Assembly (NCBI GenBank): GCA_051453625.1
Contig: JBOZIK010000001.1
Coordinates: forward strand, 177,648,485 to 177,712,484
Length of the DNA: 64,000 nt
Direction: 5' to 3'
From: Welwitschia mirabilis
Taxonomy: Eukaryota > Gnetophyta > Gnetopsida > Welwitschiales
Notes under the pieces: model-generated
Databases searched by the model: none
What the model was told of the DNA's origin: nothing
What the model saw: the letters and a program-made list of their open reading frames with translations, nothing else
Program-made: the position numbers and the translations under genes
Shown: piece after piece, positions 57,712-64,000 of the stretch
Layout of the letters: each line of letters begins with the position of its first letter
How positions within the stretch are numbered: position 1 is the first letter of the stretch

Positions 57712-58685
57712 NNNNNNNNNNNNNNNNNNNNNNNNNNNNNNNNNNNNNNNNNNNNNNNNNNNNNNNNNNNNNNNNNNNNNNNNNNNNNNNNNNNNNNNNN
57801 NNNNNNNNNNNNNNNNNNNNNNNNNNNNNNNNNNNNNNNNNNNNNNNNNNNNNNNNNNNNNNNNNNNNNNNNNNNNNNNNNNNNNNNNNNNNNNNNNNNN
57901 NNNNNNNNNNNNNNNNNNNNNNNNNNNNNNNNNNNNNNNNNNNNNNNNNNNNNNNNNNNNNNNNNNNNNNNNNNNNNNNNNNNNNNNNNNNNNNNNNNNN
58001 NNNNNNNNNNNNNNNNNNNNNNNNNNNNNNNNNNNNNNNNNNNNNNNNNNNNNNNNNNNNNNNNNNNNNNNNNNNNNNNNNNNNNNNNNNNNNNNNNNNN
58101 NNNNNNNNNNNNNNNNNNNNNNNNNNNNNNNNNNNNNNNNNNNNNNNNNNNNNNNNNNNNNNNNNNNNNNNNNNNNNNNNNNNNNNNNNNNNNNNNNNNN
58201 NNNNNNNNNNNNNNNNNNNNNNNNNNNNNNNNNNNNNNNNNNNNNNNNNNNNNNNNNNNNNNNNNNNNNNNNNNNNNNNNNNNNNNNNNNNNNNNNNNNN
58301 NNNNNNNNNNNNNNNNNNNNNNNNNNNNNNNNNNNNNNNNNNNNNNNNNNNNNNNNNNNNNNNNNNNNNNNNNNNNNNNNNNNNNNNNNNNNNNNNNNNN
58401 NNNNNNNNNNNNNNNNNNNNNNNNNNNNNNNNNNNNNNNNNNNNNNNNNNNNNNNNNNNNNNNNNNNNNNNNNNNNNNNNNNNNNNNNNNNNNNNNNNNN
58501 NNNNNNNNNNNNNNNNNNNNNNNNNNNNNNNNNNNNNNNNNNNNNNNNNNNNNNNNNNNNNNNNNNNNNNNNNNNNNNNNNNNNNNNNNNNNNNNNNNNN
58601 NNNNNNNNNNNNNNNNNNNNNNNNNNNNNNNNNNNNNNNNNNNNNNNNNNNNNNNNNNNNNNNNNNNNNNNNNNNNNNNNNNNNN
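57712..58685. other. Assembly gap (N)
   Basis: 974 N; its upper edge lies just downstream of the integrase end. Confidence 0.95.
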
Positions 58686-58689
58686 TTAT

Positions 58690-59960
58690 GTTCAAGGTTT
58701 CATTAGGAGATGACTCATAAAGTTTTAACCTTTATCCATTAATCTTTTGGATTTCTATAGTAATTAGATTAGAGATTTCAACTGAGTCATTTAAGTGTAT
58801 TTTTTCTATAAGATAAGGACATAGTTATTTAGAAGTTAACTTGTTATGTAAAAGGTTTACTTAGGTGTTATATAAAAGGACAAGTTAACTAGGGTCAAAT
58901 TATTTATGAATAATTTTTTTATCATGTCTAAACTTGGATTGAATTTTATGAACGAGTTGATAGTATAAGGCATAAGTACATTTTTCATCTAAATGGTTGA
59001 GTTGGGATTGTTAAATTTTAAGATTTTCATTCAAGTCAACAAGGTTAAGTTAATTGATGGATGGATAAGAATTATAGCAAACATCAACTGATAACACACA
59101 TACACTTTACGGTACACAAGTTCATAAGGTGAAAAACCTAGACAGTTACACTAAGTAGTATAGTAAGCCTAAAGAACATCATTAAGTTTAGAGGACCAAG
59201 TTTTCTTATTAACAGAGACTAATTTTTGAAGCATTTTTTTTATTTCTCTATATGCATTTTTAGCTTGACCATTGATTTGAGGATGATAGGTACAAATAAT
59301 TCTACATTCAACATCAATGGATAAAACAAGTCTTCAGAAGAGGTGATTAATGAAATGAGTTTCTTGATCACTAATGATAATTTTTGGAAAACCAAATCAT
59401 TGAAAAATATGAGTTCGAACAAAGTTACATATGTTCTAGGCATTATTTTTGGTAGTAGGAACAGCTTCAACCCACTTAGTAACATAATCCGCAGCTACAA
59501 GGATATAACTTTTCCCATTAGAAGGTGGTGTACTTGGGTCTATAAAGTTAATTTTCAATAATTAGAAGGTTCACATTTAAGTATGGGTTTGAAGGGCATA
59601 TCATGAGAATGAGTTAGGCTACCATAGTGTTGACATGTATCACACTTCCCAGAAAAGTCAAATGAGTCTTTGAAAAGAGTAGGCCAATAAAAACTAGAGT
59701 GAAGAATTTTGATGATAGTTTTTTGGCCATTAAAGTGTTTTTCACATATCTCATAATGGCAAAGTTTTAATATTTTTAAGGTTTTCCATTCAGGTACACA
59801 TTTATGCATAATTTGATCTTTGCAATATCGATAAAGATGGGGTTAATTCCATTCATAGTTACCGATTTATGGAGAAAAGTTTTTCATTAATAATGGTTCT
59901 AATGTTAAGGATTTTTCATAGCCACAAGGTAATTTAAAATATCAGTATACCAAGAAGCGG
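58690..59960 (-). pseudogene. Integrase of element D
   Basis: Inserts element DNA. In order on the minus strand: zinc-binding N-terminal domain (HYEICEKHFNGQKTI, HSSFYWPTLFKD and CDTCQH, about 59640-59770) and the core YILVAADYVTKWVEAVP (about 59480). Next come FVRTHIFQ, FGFPKIIISDQETHFINHLF (about 59340-59420) and YHPQINGQAKNAYREIKKML (about 59235-59290). The C-terminal end is NDSVEISNLITIEIQKING followed by RLKLYESSP (58700-58790). Both catalytic Asp residues (AADY, ISDQ) are kept, but the catalytic Glu of family GQVE/GQTE is Lys (codon 59259-59261). Two Trp positions are stops (NNAxNI, FQxFG), consistent with TGG changed to TAG or TGA. Confidence 0.8.
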
Positions 59961-60432
59961 GGTGAGAAGATGAGATAGCATATAGTTATTTAATTGCAAA
60001 GAGTTATTCATTAGGAAAAGAGTCATTAATGGGAGTCTTATCATGGGAGAAAGAAAGTTGAGAAAGATTATTAGTAACACTATTATGTTTTCTAGCCTTA
60101 TCAATAATGGTAATATTAAATTCTTGTATTAAAATGATACACCTAAGAATCTTGGCACTCAAATCGGTTTTATTCATAAGATAGTGAATGGCTACATGGT
60201 CTATGTAAACATTGATATGAAAACTAAGAAGATAATTTCAAAGATGATCATAAAAAAATAATAGAAAGCATTTCTCTTTTAATGATAGTATAGTTAGATT
60301 GGGTACTTGAAAAAATTTTACTAAGATAAGATATAACGTTAAAACCATTTTCATATTTTTGACTGAGGACCCCTCCTACAACAATGTTGCTTGCATTACA
60401 CATAAGCTCAAAGTCTTTACACTAATCGAGAC
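59961..60432 (-). pseudogene. RNase H of element D
   Basis: Removes RNA during reverse transcription. Segments on the minus strand are FELMCNASNIVVGGVLSQ (about 60380-60410; family F...CDAS..AVGAVL, with D to N), VISYLSKIFSSTQSNYTIIK (about 60300), VNVYIDHVAIHYLMNKTD (about 60180) and LIQEFNITIIDKARKHNSVT (about 60100; family WI..LQEFD...KDKKG..N.VAD). The domain ends with NNLSQL. Stops and frameshifts are present. Confidence 0.7.
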
Positions 60433-61340
60433 TCATGATAATAGGTTCAAAAGATATGTTTTTATTAAGGGTCTTAAATGCAAGTTAACATGAATTATTC
60501 CAATTGATTTAATATCTTTTTCAAGTAATAAGTGAAGAGGTTTACAAGTTTTAGCATAATCATAAATAAACCACCAATAAAAACTAGCATGTCCAAAGAA
60601 GGATGTAACTTGTTTGACATTAGTTAGAGGGTTAATATTTTTAATTATATCCAGTTTTATGATGTTCATCCTAATTCGTTCTTTTAAAATATGATGACCT
60701 AAAATAATTCCATGTTGAATAAGGAGAAAACTATTTTTCCAACTCAAATGTAAGCCACTCTCAATACACTAATCTAAGACTTTTTCTAATCTCACTATAG
60801 TTTGTTCAAAAGTATTACCAAAGATGAATAAGTTATCCATAAAAATTTTAATAGAGTCTTCTATCATATTAGAAAAGATTCCCATCATGGCTCATTAAAA
60901 GGCTGCAGGGGCATTGCAAAGTCCAAAGAGTATTCATTTAAAAACAAAGGTTTCAAAGAGAGAGGTGAAAGTAGTTTTAGCTTTGTCTTCACTTGCTATA
61001 CAAATCTGATTATAGCCACTATACCCATTAAGAAAATAATAGTAGGCATGACCTTGGATTCTATCAAGAACTTGATTAAAAAAGGGTAAAGGATAATAAT
61101 ATTTTTTATTAACCTCATTACGTTTTCTAAAATCGATGCACATTCTTCATTCCCCTTTTTATTTAGAACTATTACTAAAGAACTAACCCACTCACTATCA
61201 GATATGAAATATATAATTCTAGCATCCATAAGTTCAATTATTTCATCTTTAACAACTTATTTAAGTGCCTAATTTAGTTTTATTTAGGGTTACCTAATAG
61301 GTTTAGCATTATCTTCAAGGTAGATTTTATGTTCAACTAT
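60433..61340 (-). pseudogene. Reverse transcriptase of element D (Athila/Tat type)
   Basis: Copies element RNA to DNA. Upstream lead: SIVEHKIYLEDNAKPIR and DEIIELMDARIIYFISDSEW (about 61200-61330). Core: MCIDFRKRNEVNKKYYYPLP and FFNQVLDRIQGHAYYYFLNG, then YSGYNQICIASEDKAKTTFT (61143-60934). Next are LFGLCNAPAAF and IKIFMDNLFIFGNTFEQ (about 60825-60850). The tail is GHHILKERIRMNIIKLDII, FFGHASFYWWFIYDYAKTC and LHLLLEKDI (60747-60433). Both motif Asp residues are Asn: FLDG is FLNG (codon 61027-61029) and the second Asp of FMDD is Asn (codon 60832-60834 region). The enzyme cannot be active. Three or more frame breaks. Confidence 0.85.
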
Positions 61341-61625
61341 GGAAAGAGGAATAGCATCTAAATATGTATGTATCCAAGCAAAGGAATTTTTCTTCAAATT
61401 TAAGAGTGAGATCAAATTAGATTCTTGTTGAGAAGTAAGAAGATCACCGATTATCAAAGGTTTCATTTTATTTTCAGAAATAAAAATGTATTTTAATCCT
61501 TGGGGAAATTTCTTAAGTTCATGGATAGTATGTTAGGCTATCATCCCATCTGTCATAGGGATGATAGACATCAGATAATACTCTTCAAAACGTTTTTCTA
61601 TTAAGTAAATATGTTGAGCTTCTTC
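61341..61625 (-). other. Protease-RT linker of element D with an embedded inverted-repeat motif
   Basis: Contains a unit TATCATCCCATCTGTCATAGG followed by GATGATAGACATC at 61537-61577, the same motif seen in LTRs and leaders of the gypsy elements. The surrounding frame resembles the variable linker between protease and RT. Confidence 0.55.
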
Positions 61626-62245
61626 TCATTCCATGTGTTTTTCACCCTCAAACTCGAGACAATTTGTTTTAGTGGGGTCATCGTATAAAGTTGGTTTATG
61701 TAGCATGATTAATCTCTCTTCTATTGGATGATGTTGTAAAACTAAGATTGGTTTTAATTCATCTATAAAGTTAAACTTAGTTCTTGTGTTTTTCTTAGCA
61801 CCATCAAAGATCCTAATGGTAATTTTTTTGTTGTTAAAATAGTATCTTATCATCCTAGATTGTGTGTCAATGATACAATGGGCAGTTGCATAAAAGGCTC
61901 TTTTTAAAAGTAGTGGATATTCTCTGTCATATTCTATATCAATTATGATAATATTAATGGGATAAAAAGCTTCTTTAATTTGAATAACTAGGTCTTTTAT
62001 AATTTATAATGGTTCCTTGATTGAGGTATTAGCTAATTTCAAGATGATAGGTGTAGGTTCAACTCTACTTTCTAACCTAACTCTTTTACATATGTGAAGA
62101 GGCATGATGTTTACACTTGCCTCTATGTCAATCAAAGCTTTTTAAATTCTTTTATTTCCTTCTAAGGTAACACTTATAGTTGCAGCCTTAGGGTCCATGA
62201 ATTTAGGACATGTTTACATGACTAAGTTAAAAAGAGATTAGGCAA
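61626..62245 (-). pseudogene. Aspartic protease of element D
   Basis: Processes Gag-Pol. The minus strand reads PKFMDPKAATISVTLEGNKR, then ALIDIEASVNIMPLHICKRV (about 62090-62150), IILKLANTSIKEPL, REYPLLLKRAFYATAHCIID (about 61900), MIRYYFNNKKITIRIFDGAK (61853-61790) and QHHPIEERLIMLHKPTLYDD. The active site, family DLGAS, is DIEAS: the Asp is kept and the Gly is Glu (GGA to GAA would do this). Compare NINAN at the same place in element AB. Confidence 0.75.
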
Positions 62246-64000
62246 GAAAAAATTTACTAGGAATGATACGTTTTTGCTTTATTCTTACTAAATATTTCTA
62301 TAACTTAAAATATTTAGGATTTTCTTACAAGAGTTTCTAAAAATATAGGTTAATGTTGACTTCTTGCATTAAATACTTCAAGTGTTCATCAAAGGTAGGA
62401 TTTGTATTTAATCTATTAAGAAAAGGAGTGAATGGTTTATTTCCTTTGTTTTTATGTGAATTAATTTTAGTGAAGGCCTTAGTAGGAGATATTAATGGAA
62501 GGTTATATGAATCTAAAATTTCCACATCATATTCTTTATTTATTTCATTATTTTTAGAAGAAACCTCATGGATAGGAGGTATTATATCCTTTCCACTTCT
62601 TATCACTATTTTTAAATCCCTTCTAACTTTATTTGGATTGGCCATTAGTTGAGATGCAACAGACCCTTATGGTATTTAGTTGGCAAGCATTATTTGTTAA
62701 AGCACATTTACTAAGTTTTCAATATTGGCAATAGTCTTCTTAATGTTGTTATTAGTTTTTTCTTGCATTTTTTTCATCTCTTCTATGGATTTCCTAAGTG
62801 AATCATTCTGATTTTGTTGAAAATTGGGTAGAAAGTTAGAACTCTTGAATCTGCTTTTAAATGGTTTTTATTAAGATTGCCCACATAATCTTTGTTGGAA
62901 TTATGGCTAGTTTTTAAAGTTTGGTGCTCTTTGGTTGAAGGAATACATTTCCTCAAACATCTTTTCCTTATAAGTTGATAACAAAGGGCATTTGTTTGTA
63001 GGATGAGTCATCTTCACAATTTCCACAATTTGAAGTTGATATTACATTCTTTAACATCTTTGCATTAACTATTATTTATGTATACTTCTCCAAAGTAGTA
63101 GTAAAATATTTTATTAGGTTGGTTGAGTCCTTCCTTTATTCTTCATTATCATTTTTCAATTATTTTAAATCCNNNNNNNNNNNNNNNNNNNNNNNNNNNN
63201 NNNNNNNNNNNNNNNNNNNNNNNNNNNNNNNNNNNNNNNNNNNNNNNNNNNNNNNNNNNNNNNNNNNNNNNNNNNNNNNNNNNNNNNNNNNNNNNNNNNN
63301 NNNNNNNNNNNNNNNNNNNNNNNNNNNNNNNNNNNNNNNNNNNNNNNNNNNNNNNNNNNNNNNNNNNNNNNNNNNNNNNNNNNNNNNNNNNNNNNNNNNN
63401 NNNNNNNNNNNNNNNNNNNNNNNNNNNNNNNNNNNNNNNNNNNNNNNNNNNNNNNNNNNNNNNNNNNNNNNNNNNNNNNNNNNNNNNNNNNNNNNNNNNN
63501 NNNNNNNNNNNNNNNNNNNNNNNNNNNNNNNNNNNNNNNNNNNNNNNNNNNNNNNNNNNNNNNNNNNNNNNNNNNNNNNNNNNNNNNNNNNNNNNNNNNN
63601 NNNNNGTTTCATGTCTTTTAAATCTTTTAGAATTTATCCTATACTGTGATTTCCTTTAGTGGTTTTAGGATAAGTTTAACTTATTTTTACTAAATTTTCT
63701 AGCACATTCCATGCATCCTCTAGGCCCAAATTCAATAAGTTGCCTTCATAAGAAAAATCTATCAATTATTTTATTGAAGCATTCAATCCACTGTAAAAAT
63801 AATCTACTAGCTTTTCTTTATGAAATTCATTAATAGGATTGGAATGACTAGTGATTATAAAATGTTCATAAGCTATTGCATAATCCTCATGAGTTGTTAT
63901 TGGGAGTTGGTTACTTCTTTTCTTCTCTTCCTCATGGAACTCTCACTCAAAAATCTTTTAATAAATAATTCTTGCACTTGACTTCAAGATTTAATACTTT
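62246..64000 (-). pseudogene. gag (C-terminal part) of element D, running off the window
   Basis: Nucleocapsid side of gag. Minus-strand pieces in order: the N-terminal side at 63606-64000 (fragmentary), a 433-base N run (63173-63605), EEMYSFNQRAPNFKN (about 62930), NDSLRKSIEEMKKMQEKTNN with NIENLVNVL (about 62700-62800; coiled-coil-like), GSVASQLMANPNKVRRDL and VIRSGKDIIPP. The last two match the Athila/Tat hallmark G.LPS.T..NP......LRSGK. PFLNRLNTNPTFDEHLKYLM (about 62375-62440) leads into protease. The start lies outside the window. Confidence 0.75.
63173..63605. other. Assembly gap (N)
   Basis: 433 N inside gag of element D. Confidence 0.95.

Larger units (their letters stand above)
56191..58685 (-). 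other. Spacer between integrase and 3' LTR of element D
   Basis: About 2.5 kb, of which 56714-57165 and 57712-58685 are N. The visible parts are A-rich, without a supported ORF, and hold one clear GTCATCC...ATGGGGACAATAGACATGGGATGATAG-type unit at 57265-57312. Athila/Tat elements normally have a long non-pol region here. Confidence 0.55.
54900..64000 (-). mobile_element. Ty3/gypsy Athila/Tat-like element D, incomplete at the window edge
   Basis: Minus-strand order from the window edge: gag (to about 62250), protease, RT, RNase H, integrase (to about 58690), long spacer, polypurine tract, 3' LTR (about 54900-56154). The RT stretch LDRIQGHAYYYFLNGYSGYN and the GHASFYWWFIYDYAKTCKPL segment are typical of the Athila/Tat branch. 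Every domain has stops or frameshifts. It is the most complete gypsy pol in the window and the best reference for the deleted element AB. The 5' LTR lies beyond 64000. Confidence 0.8.

Noticed and set aside
62353-62652. Plus-strand 99-codon ORF
   Set aside because: Antisense shadow of the gag C-terminal frame at 62337-62645, which matches a known family.

Overview
The window looks like nuclear DNA from a land plant, probably a flowering plant with a large, repeat-rich genome. It is very AT-rich and I find no host gene that I can support. Nearly everything recognisable is a decayed transposable element of a plant-type lineage: Ty3/gypsy elements of Athila/Tat type, a SIRE-like Ty1/copia element with an extra downstream ORF, L1-type LINEs carrying the plant DUF4283/zinc-knuckle ORF1, and a hAT transposase with introns. 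Coding regions are broken by stops and frameshifts, so almost all protein features are called pseudogenes. The species cannot be named from this sequence. Ten runs of N interrupt the window, at 11322-12115, 21110-21209, 23090-23636, 27170-27269, 38920-38929, 42242-42341, 55003-55007, 56714-57165, 57712-58685 and 63173-63605.

Layout. (1) 1183-7900 is a complete LTR element (family T). It has two ~1.6 kb LTRs and a polypurine tract, but its interior holds no gag or pol, only one unknown ORF ('orfU'). (2) 9374-30975 is a nest. Two LTRs of family S (9374-10435 and 29919-30975) bracket a second LTR element, AB (11266-25751), inserted with matching target sequence on both sides. AB's lower LTR was in turn hit by a nearly full-length LINE (12336-17729) that left a 14-bp target duplication. 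AB keeps gag, protease and the end of integrase but has lost RT, RNase H and most of integrase. Between AB and the upper S LTR lie two more copies of orfU. (3) 30976-37861 is mostly unassigned. It contains an Athila/Tat integrase fragment (34385-34975) cut by what looks like a short-LTR copia element. (4) 37862-50838 is a copia block on the minus strand: a lower LTR, LINE RT fragments, an accessory ORF, RNase H, RT, integrase, protease, gag, the primer binding site and an LTR. A second accessory ORF follows, preceded by its own polypurine tract, so the central LTR appears to be shared by two tandem elements. (5) 51487-54700 is a broken multi-exon hAT transposase gene on the minus strand. (6) 54900-64000 is the 3' LTR, spacer, pol and most of gag of another Athila/Tat element on the minus strand. 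Its 5' LTR lies beyond the window.

General observations. Several independent elements have lost catalytic acidic residues by G-to-A changes (Asp to Asn, Glu to Lys), and many stops fit Trp/Gln/Arg codons changed by C-to-T or G-to-A. Both patterns are what long-term cytosine methylation of silenced elements would give. Each LTR family also carries its own short repeated motif. Two of these motifs, the GTCATCC...GGATGAC inverted repeat and the GTCGACC-like repeat, also occur in internal parts of the same element types. The candidates for undescribed biology are orfU, which is similar in three copies and matches nothing I recognise, and the accessory ORF of the copia element.
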